From assembly GCA_027452245.1 (NCBI GenBank), contig DAIDGW010000222.1, positions 1 to 32,679 of the forward strand: 32,679 bases of DNA. The letters are read 5' to 3'. Below the pieces are notes generated by a model that ran no database searches, was not told the origin of the DNA, and saw only the letters and a program-made list of their open reading frames with translations. A program made the translations under genes and the position numbers. Position 1 is the first letter of the stretch. Every line of letters starts with the position of its first letter. The DNA comes from Acidobacteriaceae bacterium. GTDB lineage: Bacteria > Acidobacteriota > Terriglobia > Terriglobales > Acidobacteriaceae. Of the stretch, positions 25,860-32,311 are shown in pieces.

Positions 25860-26747
25860 TCAGGCGGCGCGCTTCAGCTGTTCCGGTTCCGGATCATTCT
25901 GCTTGCCTGGAATCGGGCCTTTCTTGCTCTGCTTCGCCAGTTCCGCATTCAGTTCCGCCCCAACCAGCAGCGCAAACGCGTTCCAATAGAACCAGGTCAT
26001 CAGCGCGATGAATCCGCTCAAGGTTCCGTAGATTCGGTTGTAAGTCCCAAAATGGCGGAAGTAATATCCCAATCCCCACGAGAGCGCCAGCCATGATCCC
26101 ACCGCCAGGATGGCCCCCGGCAATGTCGCCCGGAAGCGCTGCTTCACATTCGGAGCCAGAAAGTAAATCGCCTCCACTGACATGATCGTGAAAGCCACCG
26201 CCACCAGCCAGTGCACCGGCATCCACAGCACAACGAACACATTTGACAGATCGATTCGGCTCGCCAGCCACTCGCCAAACCGTGGACCCAGAATCATGAT
26301 GATGAGTGCAATCGTCAACAGAAGTCCCGTCATCAGTCCCAGTCCGATCGCAATCAGCCGCGTCTTCCAGAACGGACGTTCATCGACCACGTCATAGGCC
26401 ATGTCCAGCGCTTCGATCAGCGCATCGAATGCGGCCGAAAGTACCCAGATCAGCCCCAGTGCTCCAGCCGACAGCCACGCCCCGTGATTCGCCTGCAATA
26501 CGCTCCGTATCACCGGCCGTACCATCGACATCGAGTTCTGCGGCAGTAACCGTGTCATCAGTCTGATCACGTGGCCGAACAAGTGTGGCACCGGTACTAG
26601 CCCCATCACTGCCGACAAAACAATTAGTCCGGGGAATACCGCCAGGATGAAGTAATAGGAGAGAGCCGCCGCGGCTTGGAAGACATGGTGCCGGACGATG
26701 TCGTCATAGGACGAATTGATCGCCTGCTTGAAATGCGCGCGGGTCAC
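25860..26747 (-). CDS. YihY/BrkB-family inner membrane protein
   Basis: A 295-aa polytopic membrane protein of the YihY/virulence-factor-BrkB family (once misnamed ribonuclease BN). Family blocks: AAALSYYFILAVFPGLIVLSA, then several further helices, GYYFRHFGTYNRIYGTLSG and LMTWFYWNAFALLVGAELNAEL near the C-terminus. The tail is short and charged. The biochemical function of the family is not settled. The reading frame begins with GTG at 26747, directly after an in-frame TAA and next to GAGG with very tight spacing. It converges on the tamB-like gene and diverges from the radical SAM gene across 120 bp that must hold both promoters. Confidence 0.93.
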   Translation of the reverse strand: MTRAHFKQAINSSYDDIVRHHVFQAAAALSYYFILAVFPGLIVLSAVMGLVPVPHLFGHVIRLMTRLLPQNSMSMVRPVIRSVLQANHGAWLSAGALGLIWVLSAAFDALIEALDMAYDVVDERPFWKTRLIAIGLGLMTGLLLTIALIIMILGPRFGEWLASRIDLSNVFVVLWMPVHWLVAVAFTIMSVEAIYFLAPNVKQRFRATLPGAILAVGSWLALSWGLGYYFRHFGTYNRIYGTLSGFIALMTWFYWNAFALLVGAELNAELAKQSKKGPIPGKQNDPEPEQLKRAA

Positions 26748-26867
26748 CTCAACTTAGATGGCCATTCTTTCTCATTAAGGTTGCGCGCGAAACCGGGAAC
26801 CTGCTGCTTTCCCAAATTCTCCTCCGCTTGTGCAATCGCAGACAACCTTCCTGCATCTAATCGAAAC

Positions 26868-27959
26868 ATGTCGGTCTCTGTACGTCCCAGTCTTACAACC
26901 AGGCACATAACCAAAGCGTGGTGGCAGGTTCTGAGCGGGCACGTTCCCATGCTCTCCATCGAGATTACTCGCGAGTGTCCTCTCAGCTGTCCCGGATGTT
27001 ACGCCTATGGCGATTCCCATCTCGGAGGCGACACGACTCTGCGGGAACTCAGCGACTTCCGTGGGGATGCCTTGGTAAACGGCATTCTCGACCTCGTCCG
27101 TCGTCATCGTCCCATGCATGTCAGTCTGGTCGGCGGCGAGCCCATGATCCGCCACCGCGAACTTGATCGCATCCTTCCCGCTTTGAGCAACATGGAAATC
27201 TTCTCCATGGTTGTCACCAGCGGCGTCATTCCGATTCCGGAACATTGGATGGACATTCCTCAGTTTCGTGTCGCCGTTTCCGTCGACGGCCTTCCCGAGC
27301 ACCATGACGAACGCCGCAAGCCCGCAACCTATGAACGCATTCTCAAAAATATCGCTGGGCGTAAAGTGAACGTCCACTGGGTCATCACTCGCCCCATGCT
27401 TGCGCGTCCGCCTTACCTTGAAGAATACGTCTCGTTTTGGAGCCAGCGTCCCGAAGTCGATCACATCTGGGTTAGCCTCTACAGCCCGCAAGTCGGCGAG
27501 AACACTCCTGAGTGCCTCACCCCAGACGACCGTCGGCGCCTCGCTCGCGAGCTGCCCGAACTCTCGCACCGTTATCCAAAGTTGCTCGTTCCTCAGGGTA
27601 TGGCGCGCGCCTTCGTCACTCCTCCCCGGAGTCCCGACGATTGCCTGTTCTCCAAGATGTCATTGAATTTTTCCGCCGATCTCCAGACGCGCGTTGAACC
27701 CTGCGTCTTTGGCGGAACGCCTGACTGCTCGCAATGCGGCTGCAGCATCAGCAGCGCCCTGCACTGGATTCACAACGTCAAACTCGCAGGTCCTGTCAAG
27801 GTTGGACATCTGGTTCGCTCTTCGCTCGCCGTCGGATCCGCCATCAGCAAGCTTCGCGGCGATCACAGCCGTCCGGACCGCTGGCAGACCGGACGCACCT
27901 TCACCGGAGATCGTTCTCCGCTCGTGCAGATTCAATCCCCCGAGCGCGAAACCCGCTAG
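26868..27959 (+). CDS. Radical SAM protein with extra C-terminal cysteine cluster
   Basis: A 363-aa protein. The radical SAM [4Fe-4S] motif is CPLSCPGC (C37, C41, C44), followed by family-typical strands (MHVSLVGGEPMIR, VTSGVIPI, RVAVSVDGLPEHHDERR, HVPMLSIEITREC). A second group, C279, C287, C290 and C292 (CVFGG...DCSQCGC), suggests an additional iron-sulfur cluster of a twitch/SPASM-like kind. It could act in peptide or small-molecule modification; the substrate is not recognisable. I chose the ATG at 26868 because the upstream extension of the frame overlaps the divergent yihY-like gene and shows no conserved features. The candidate selenocysteine rhodanese follows 85 bp downstream on the same strand, so an operon is possible. 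Confidence 0.88.
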   Translation: MSVSVRPSLTTRHITKAWWQVLSGHVPMLSIEITRECPLSCPGCYAYGDSHLGGDTTLRELSDFRGDALVNGILDLVRRHRPMHVSLVGGEPMIRHRELDRILPALSNMEIFSMVVTSGVIPIPEHWMDIPQFRVAVSVDGLPEHHDERRKPATYERILKNIAGRKVNVHWVITRPMLARPPYLEEYVSFWSQRPEVDHIWVSLYSPQVGENTPECLTPDDRRRLARELPELSHRYPKLLVPQGMARAFVTPPRSPDDCLFSKMSLNFSADLQTRVEPCVFGGTPDCSQCGCSISSALHWIHNVKLAGPVKVGHLVRSSLAVGSAISKLRGDHSRPDRWQTGRTFTGDRSPLVQIQSPERETR

Positions 27960-28044
27960 CTTTCCGGTCATCAAACCGCATTTACAGGTGTTTGCTGTAT
28001 GGCGCAGCGGTCCGGATTGTGTCATTCGGTATAGAGAGGAATCT

Positions 28045-28392
28045 ATGTCTGATGCCCTTCGAATTTCTATTGAAGAACTGCGTCGCCGTATGGATGCCGG
28101 CCAAGATTTCACCTTGATCGACTCCCGTAATCCTCATGCTTGGGTGGAGTCGCATGAAAAATTGCCCGCCGCCATCCGCGTGCCCGCCGATGCTCTCGAT
28201 CAGCATCTTTCCGAAATCCCGAAAGACAAGCCGATTGTCATTTACTGCACGTGACCGCATGAGGCCTCAAGCGCCAGTTTGGCGCAACAACTTCGCGACC
28301 GGGGATTCAAAAATGTCTGGGCGCTGCAGGACGGATTCCACGCCTGGAAAGATGCCGGGCTGCCGCTCGAACAGAAACGCGCAGCCGCCTAG
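28045..28392 (+). CDS. Candidate selenocysteine-containing rhodanese (in-frame TGA at the active site)
   Basis: Single-domain rhodanese of 115 aa if the TGA at 28252-28254 is read as selenocysteine (U70). ATG 28045 follows AGAGAGGA at good spacing. The first half is a normal rhodanese start (FTLIDSRNPHAW, KLPAAIRVPAD, KPIVIYCT). The TGA follows, then PHEASSASLAQQLRDRGF and GFHAWKDAGLPLE up to a TAG at 28390. Relatives carry the pattern Y-C-x-C-P-x-E-A at this place, so the TGA replaces the second Cys exactly and gives C68-T-U70-P. Rhodaneses transfer sulfur, or use a redox-active Cys. A Sec there would be catalytic or redox-active. The frame after the TGA is open and conserved. Alternatives are a recent nonsense mutation or a base-call error. 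If UGA is a stop, the product is a 69-aa fragment without an active site. Confidence 0.7.
28252..28254 (+). other. In-frame TGA, candidate Sec codon
   Basis: The codon falls between ACG (Thr69) and CCG (Pro71) of the rhodanese active-site loop. A single base change from TGC or TGT (Cys) would give it. It is the only stop in the 115-codon frame before the TAG at 28390. Confidence 0.65.
28271..28285 (+). promoter_or_regulatory. Candidate bacterial SECIS hairpin
   Basis: GCGCCA (28271-28276) and TGGCGC (28280-28285) form a perfect 6-bp stem with loop GUU (28277-28279). The loop opens 22 nt after the TGA. Bacterial SECIS elements lie inside the coding region just after UGA, with a small apical loop carrying G in its first positions; the E. 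coli fdhF loop starts about 17 nt after its UGA. A weaker lower stem (GAGG with CUUC) can be drawn around an internal loop. The hairpin is seen in the sequence; its function is inferred. GC-rich coding DNA can form such stems by chance. Confidence 0.5.
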
Positions 28393-28472
28393 CGTGAAAA
28401 ATAGGCGAGGGCCTACACGAGGAACTTCGCGCCTCTCATGCCGTATACTGCCCTTTTGCGCTCTTGCCGGGC

Positions 28473-29612
28473 ATGAAGTCCAATCCTGCTGCTAAACCCC
28501 GTCTCGCGTACATCGACTGGATGCGCGGGCTCGCCTGCGTCCTCATGTTTCAGACGCACTGCTATGACTCCTGGCTCGGAGGCTCCGCCCGCCAGGGCAA
28601 ATTCCTCATGTATTCCCAGCTCGGCGGGACTTTTCCTGCCCCGCTGTTTCTCTTTCTCGCCGGCATTTCATTCGCGTTGGTCACCGAGAAGCTCTGGCGC
28701 AAAACGCTTTCTCCGCATCAGGTCGCGGCCTTCACCATCCGCCGCGGCGCTGAAATCTTCGGCTTTGGCTTGCTCTTTCGCTTGCAGGAATACGTCATCG
28801 CCTGGGGATGGGCGCCTTACACCGACCTGCTCCGCGTCGATGTTCTCAACATCATCGGCCTCTCCATGATGTTCATGGGCCTTGTTTGCTGGATCGTGCT
28901 CGCCCTCCACCGCCAGACCTATTCTCGCCTCGCTCTGGTTCTATCCGGATGCGGAACAGCACTTCTGATTTCGCTTGCCACGCCGCCACTTTGGACCACC
29001 CACCGCCCCAACTGGCTTCCCTGGCCGCTTGAATCCTACATCAATGGAGTGCACAACCTCGGCACGCCGCAAGCCTGGCTCTTTCCCATCTTTCCCTGGA
29101 CCGCCTTCGCCTTTGCCGGGCTCGCAGTCGGTTTCCTCCTGCAAAGTCCACGCCTGCAGGCACTCGGATCGCGCACTTTCTTTTCCTTCGGCGCAGCCGG
29201 CATTCTGCTCATCGCCTTCGCACGATGGCTCGACTCGCAGCCTCATCGACTCTATGCCGTGTACGATTTTTGGCACACCAGTCCCGAATTCTTCCTCCTT
29301 CGGCTCGGAATGCTGTTGATGATTCTCTGCGGAAGTTATCTATGGTGCCGCTGGGGGGCAGGCCAACTCGGATTCAGCCCCCTCATCGTCCTCGGACAGG
29401 CTTCCCTGCTCGTCTATTGGGTTCATCTGGAATTCGTCTACGGGCGCGTGTCCATCCTTCCTAAGCACGCGGTCGGGGTCCGCGCCGCATCCTTCGGGCT
29501 GTTGACCATCACACTCGCCATGCTCGCACTTGCTTATTTCCGCATCCGTACCAAGGGCAGCTTTCCTGAATTCCTCAGTCGGCTCTCGTTGCGTCCGGCT
29601 AGCGCTCGTTGA
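28473..29612 (+). CDS. DUF1624/HGSNAT-like multi-pass membrane acyltransferase
   Basis: About 379 aa with roughly ten membrane helices. The N-terminal YIDWMRGLACVLMFQTHCYDSW and the following EIFGFGLLFRLQEYV ... LLRVDVLNIIGLSMM match the heparan-alpha-glucosaminide N-acetyltransferase-like catalytic family (PF07786/DUF1624). These proteins are thought to move acyl groups across the membrane to sugars or other acceptors. The acceptor here is unknown. ATG 28473 and TTG 28464 are both possible starts; ATG is preferred, though no good ribosome-binding site precedes either. The gene converges on the YheT-like hydrolase with only 3 bp between the stop codons. Confidence 0.8.
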   Translation: MKSNPAAKPRLAYIDWMRGLACVLMFQTHCYDSWLGGSARQGKFLMYSQLGGTFPAPLFLFLAGISFALVTEKLWRKTLSPHQVAAFTIRRGAEIFGFGLLFRLQEYVIAWGWAPYTDLLRVDVLNIIGLSMMFMGLVCWIVLALHRQTYSRLALVLSGCGTALLISLATPPLWTTHRPNWLPWPLESYINGVHNLGTPQAWLFPIFPWTAFAFAGLAVGFLLQSPRLQALGSRTFFSFGAAGILLIAFARWLDSQPHRLYAVYDFWHTSPEFFLLRLGMLLMILCGSYLWCRWGAGQLGFSPLIVLGQASLLVYWVHLEFVYGRVSILPKHAVGVRAASFGLLTITLAMLALAYFRIRTKGSFPEFLSRLSLRPASAR

Positions 29613-29620
29613 ATATCAAC
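29608..29620. other. Palindrome holding both stop codons of convergent genes
   Basis: GTTGA-ATA-TCAAC is a perfect 5-bp inverted repeat. It contains the TGA of the membrane acyltransferase (29610-29612) and the TGA of the minus-strand hydrolase (29618-29616). It is short and lacks a U-tract, so termination activity is doubtful. Confidence 0.3.
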
Positions 29621-30626
29621 TTGCCACACGCCTTAGAAATTCCACAGCTTCCCGCTCGGCCCAGTAACCATCGTCTCCGGGCACGCCATTTTTCGCACCC
29701 AGGAATGCGCAATGCCCGCCATCCTCAGTCTCAATGAATGTGATATTCGGATTCTGCAAAATCTTTTCCCGCGTCTCCGGCAACAACCTTATGAACGGAT
29801 CGTTCTCCGCATGAATAATCAATGCCGGAACCGTTATCCGCTCGACCACATTCGCCGCCGCCGCCCGCGCGTAGTAATCGGTTGCTCCCGTAAATCCGCA
29901 GTAGTACGCCGTAATCTTGTCATCGAAGATCCGTAAGCTCGAAATCCCGCGCCAGCGCGACATCTCAAAATGCTGTGGGAACATCTTCACCTTCCGCCGA
30001 AACCTCCGCAGCAAACTCACCAGGAAGTAATACTCATAGACCCGATTCGCCGGCTCGTGCAGGGCATCCGCCGACGCTGCCAGATCCATCGCCGGGCAAA
30101 CCGCCGCCACCGCCTTGAATTCCCGCGGACCCTCGCTGCCCCATTCCCCCGCCAACTTCAGCACCAGGTTGCCGCCCATCGAAAATCCGGCGAGTACAAA
30201 TCTGGAAATCCCGTCCTGATCCACCACATGCTTCGCGACCGCCGCCACATCCCGCGACAAGCTCGAGTTGTATAGCGTCGGCGCACAGTCATCCATGCCG
30301 CCGCAGTTGCGCTGGTTCATCAGCACAACGTTCATGCCGGCATTTAACCCATGCCGGGCCATGCCGCGCATATACTGCGACTCCGTCGACCCTTCCAGTC
30401 CATGGACCGCGATCAGCGTCAGCGCTTCCTCTCGATTCGCCTGCCAGTAGCAGAAACATCGCACCTGCACTCCCGGCTCGACTTCGATCAGACGTTCGTT
30501 CGTAGCCGGCAGGGATATCCTGCGCCGCAACAAAAAGCTCGCCAACGTCTGCACGTGGCCGCCTCGCAGCCAGCGATGCGGACGAAACGGACGCACCTCA
30601 TGTTCGGTTTTGCTTGTGAACTCCAT
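29616..30626 (-). CDS. YheT-family alpha/beta hydrolase
   Basis: A 336-aa cytoplasmic alpha/beta-fold hydrolase of the YheT/Eht1-EMB8-like group, probably an esterase or lipase-like enzyme. It starts with the group-typical RPHRWLRGGHVQTLAS, has AVHGLEGS, the nucleophile elbow GFSMGGN, the acid in HAENDPFI and the catalytic His in GGHCAFLG. The frame is open upstream to 30743, but that extension is low-complexity and shares DNA with a strong palindrome. The ATG at 30626, just before EFTSKTEHEVRPFRPHRW, is therefore chosen. The natural substrate is unknown. Confidence 0.9.
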   Translation of the reverse strand: MEFTSKTEHEVRPFRPHRWLRGGHVQTLASFLLRRRISLPATNERLIEVEPGVQVRCFCYWQANREEALTLIAVHGLEGSTESQYMRGMARHGLNAGMNVVLMNQRNCGGMDDCAPTLYNSSLSRDVAAVAKHVVDQDGISRFVLAGFSMGGNLVLKLAGEWGSEGPREFKAVAAVCPAMDLAASADALHEPANRVYEYYFLVSLLRRFRRKVKMFPQHFEMSRWRGISSLRIFDDKITAYYCGFTGATDYYARAAAANVVERITVPALIIHAENDPFIRLLPETREKILQNPNITFIETEDGGHCAFLGAKNGVPGDDGYWAEREAVEFLRRVAS

Positions 30627-30670
30627 CCCTAACCTGTGGAGTGATTCAACCCGGAAAACCAGAGCGGTTG

Positions 30671-30704
30671 CCCGCCCCTTCCCGCACTTTTGCGGGAGGG
30701 CGGG
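30671..30704. repeat. REP-like GC-rich palindrome
   Basis: CCCGCCC (30671-30677) and TCCCGCA (30680-30686) pair with TGCGGGA (30691-30697) and GGGCGGG (30698-30704). This gives 14 base pairs, one 2-nt bulge and a CTTT loop. It lies between two divergent genes, about 45 nt upstream of the hydrolase start. No U-tract follows on either strand, so a dispersed REP-type element fits better than a terminator. Only one copy was noticed in this window. Confidence 0.5.
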
Positions 30705-30809
30705 ACTTCCCCTTGGATCGCTTCCCTTCCAACGGACCCGCAAATATCCAACCGATTGCGAACTCCACCAAAATTGATTCTAATAGACACTGTCACATTG
30801 GAGCTTATC

Positions 30810-31043
30810 GTGCCCATCTTTGAATACGTTTGCCAGAAGTGCCAGCACCAGTTCGAGGCCCTCGTTTACGGAAAAGAAAAAGCCGAATGCCCGAAGTGCC
30901 ACGGCACCAAACTCAATCCCAAGCTCTCGGTCTTCGCAGTCTCGACGAAAAGTGCGTCCACCTCATCCGCACCCGCTGGTCCCTGCGGCTCCTGCGGAGA
31001 TCCGCGCGGTCCCGGCGCTTGCTCTCTCCGCGACATGAATTAG
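30810..31043 (+). CDS. FmdB-family zinc-ribbon regulatory-type protein
   Basis: A 77-aa protein with the FmdB/CxxC_CXXC_SSSS signature at its N-terminus (PIFEYVCQKCQHQFE ... KAECPKCHG). The two CxxC pairs would bind one zinc ion. The C-terminal part is Ser/Ala/Gly/Cys-rich (GPCGSCGDPRGPGAC). The start is GTG 30810, with GGAG six bases upstream. Members are often annotated as putative regulators, but a definite function is not established. It is divergent from the YheT-like gene. Confidence 0.88.
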   Translation: MPIFEYVCQKCQHQFEALVYGKEKAECPKCHGTKLNPKLSVFAVSTKSASTSSAPAGPCGSCGDPRGPGACSLRDMN

Positions 31044-31116
31044 GACGTTGGCTCCAAATCGCTCAACCGCCCAATCGCCTGCGAATCCAATCCCGTAACT
31101 CCCGTTACTCGCCCGT

Positions 31117-31140
31117 GGTGACCCCGGTTACCTTTGCTTT
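31117..31140 (+). terminator. Possible terminator after the FmdB-type gene
   Basis: GGTGA and TTACC (31117-31132) pair with one G-U around CCCCGG and are followed by TTTGCTTT. A smaller perfect hairpin, GTAAC-TCCC-GTTAC, lies just upstream (31095-31108). Together they could end the fmdB-like transcript, but both stems are short. Confidence 0.35.
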
Positions 31141-31180
31141 CCGCATCCTCCTGCCTAATCTGCTCCCGGGAGGATTCACC

Positions 31181-31510
31181 ATGGATCGTCGTCGCCAGTC
31201 CCGCGTTTTCGTGGATATTCCGGTGCACATCTGGGGCATGGACGCCAATTCCCGTCCCTTTTCCGCTCCCGCCAGCCTGCGCACCATCAGCGGACGCGGC
31301 GCCACCCTCCAGGGCGTCGACGTACAACTCAAACCCGGCGAACTCCTCGACCTGCAATATCAGGGAAGCAAGGCGCAATTTCGGATTGTCTGGCTGGGTA
31401 AACCCGGCACCGAAATGCAAGGCGAAGTCGGATTGGAAAGTCTCGCTTCCGAACTGCGCCTCTGGGACATCGATCCTCTCCGCTGCGCCGCCGCTGTCGG
31501 CCGAGGATAG
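31181..31510 (+). CDS. PilZ-like domain protein
   Basis: A 109-aa single-domain protein. It begins DRRRQSRVFVDIPVHIWG, the Arg-rich RxxxR start of PilZ domains that bind cyclic di-GMP, and continues with beta-strands typical of the acidobacterial PilZ-like group (LKPGELLDLQY, FRIVWLG, EVGLESL). The second ligand motif, usually (D/N)xSxxG, is TISGRG here, so the acidic/amide residue is Thr. Binding of c-di-GMP may be weak or lost. ATG 31181 has GGGAGGA six bases upstream. The frame is open further upstream, but the ribosome-binding site and the conserved domain start favour 31181. Confidence 0.8.
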   Translation: MDRRRQSRVFVDIPVHIWGMDANSRPFSAPASLRTISGRGATLQGVDVQLKPGELLDLQYQGSKAQFRIVWLGKPGTEMQGEVGLESLASELRLWDIDPLRCAAAVGRG

Positions 31511-31591
31511 GCAATAGCGCCCATCGTCACTTGTAAGACTCAGGCCGAATGCGCTCCATTCTGGGACACGCGGCGCCGTGCGAACGGATAA

Positions 31592-32311
31592 TCAGTCCGC
31601 ACCGGAGGAGGCGGCGCGAGTGCGCTGGGAGATGTGCTTCTCCGAGGTTGCTCCCTTCTTGCGCTTCGGATCAGATGCGGTCTGAGCTAAAGATCCGTAG
31701 GCAGTCTCGGGCCCGAAACTCAGGCGCGGAGTTTGCGGCACGGCGGCCGGAGCTTTGCTGGAGACAATTTCGGTCTCCGGCTGCGGAGCGAGATCGGCGC
31801 TTTCAGTGAAGCGGTCCTGGGGTTGGGGCTTGGCAAACTGGGGCTTGAGGCCTTGCACGGCCTCGTCCAGGTAGCGGCGGCGGCCCGACTGTACGGCGTC
31901 ACGGTGATTGAAGGTGGCGTCTTGGGCGTCGGCTATGGCCTCGGCGGCCTGGCCGGGACCGACGTCGCCGTAGTCGGGCACTTCGCGCACCATCTGCGAG
32001 TTGGGGTTGAAGCGGGCACGGCGAACGTTTTTCACCGCGATGTGCAGGGCGCGGATGATCAGGTCGGCGCGGCGGTAGTCGATGGTATTGCGGATGAGGG
32101 CGTTGACGACTTCCATCAGCGAGGCCTGGATGGATTCTTCGTCTTCGAGCATGGCGGCGGGGTGGATGCGGGAACGGAACGGGGTGCGCACGCCGCGAAT
32201 CATGCGCTGGTGGAAGTAGCAGAACTGCTCGCCGCGAAGGGCGGGGGATCCGCACTGGGTTCCGTTGACTTTGAGGTGGCGGCATTGTTTGGCGTTGGGA
32301 TGTATGGGCAT
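31592..32311 (-). CDS. Cys/His-motif protein of unknown function
   Basis: A 239-aa protein. The N-terminus has a C-x9-C-x10-C-x2-H motif (KQCRHLKVNGTQCGSPAL ... FCYFH) that could hold a zinc ion. A helical part follows (SLMEVVNALIRNTIDYRRADL, IIRALHIAVKNVRRARF), then a polar, probably disordered tail rich in Pro, Ala and Gln that ends in a basic stretch. I recall similar short proteins recurring in acidobacterial genomes, without known function. The spacing resembles the HGGxSTG-type knuckle of some phage-linked proteins, but the HGG part is absent. The frame is open to an ATG at 32512. I chose ATG 32311 because the conserved motif starts there and the extension is not protein-like. Codon use is markedly more GC-rich than upstream DNA. 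Confidence 0.65.
   Translation of the reverse strand: MPIHPNAKQCRHLKVNGTQCGSPALRGEQFCYFHQRMIRGVRTPFRSRIHPAAMLEDEESIQASLMEVVNALIRNTIDYRRADLIIRALHIAVKNVRRARFNPNSQMVREVPDYGDVGPGQAAEAIADAQDATFNHRDAVQSGRRRYLDEAVQGLKPQFAKPQPQDRFTESADLAPQPETEIVSSKAPAAVPQTPRLSFGPETAYGSLAQTASDPKRKKGATSEKHISQRTRAASSGAD

Noticed and set aside
27694-28044. Upstream extension of the rhodanese frame into the radical SAM gene
   Set aside because: It overlaps the radical SAM coding region in another frame, while a good ribosome-binding site and the rhodanese start both point to ATG 28045.
28045-28254. Reading the rhodanese as a simple pseudogene or a 69-aa protein
   Set aside because: The frame beyond the TGA is intact and matches the rest of the rhodanese domain. 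The TGA lies exactly at the conserved Cys, and there are no other lesions. Kept as the main alternative, not as the preferred reading.
30830-31180. N-terminal extension of the PilZ-like protein through the fmdB-like gene
   Set aside because: It overlaps the FmdB-type gene out of frame, and a good ribosome-binding site directly precedes ATG 31181.
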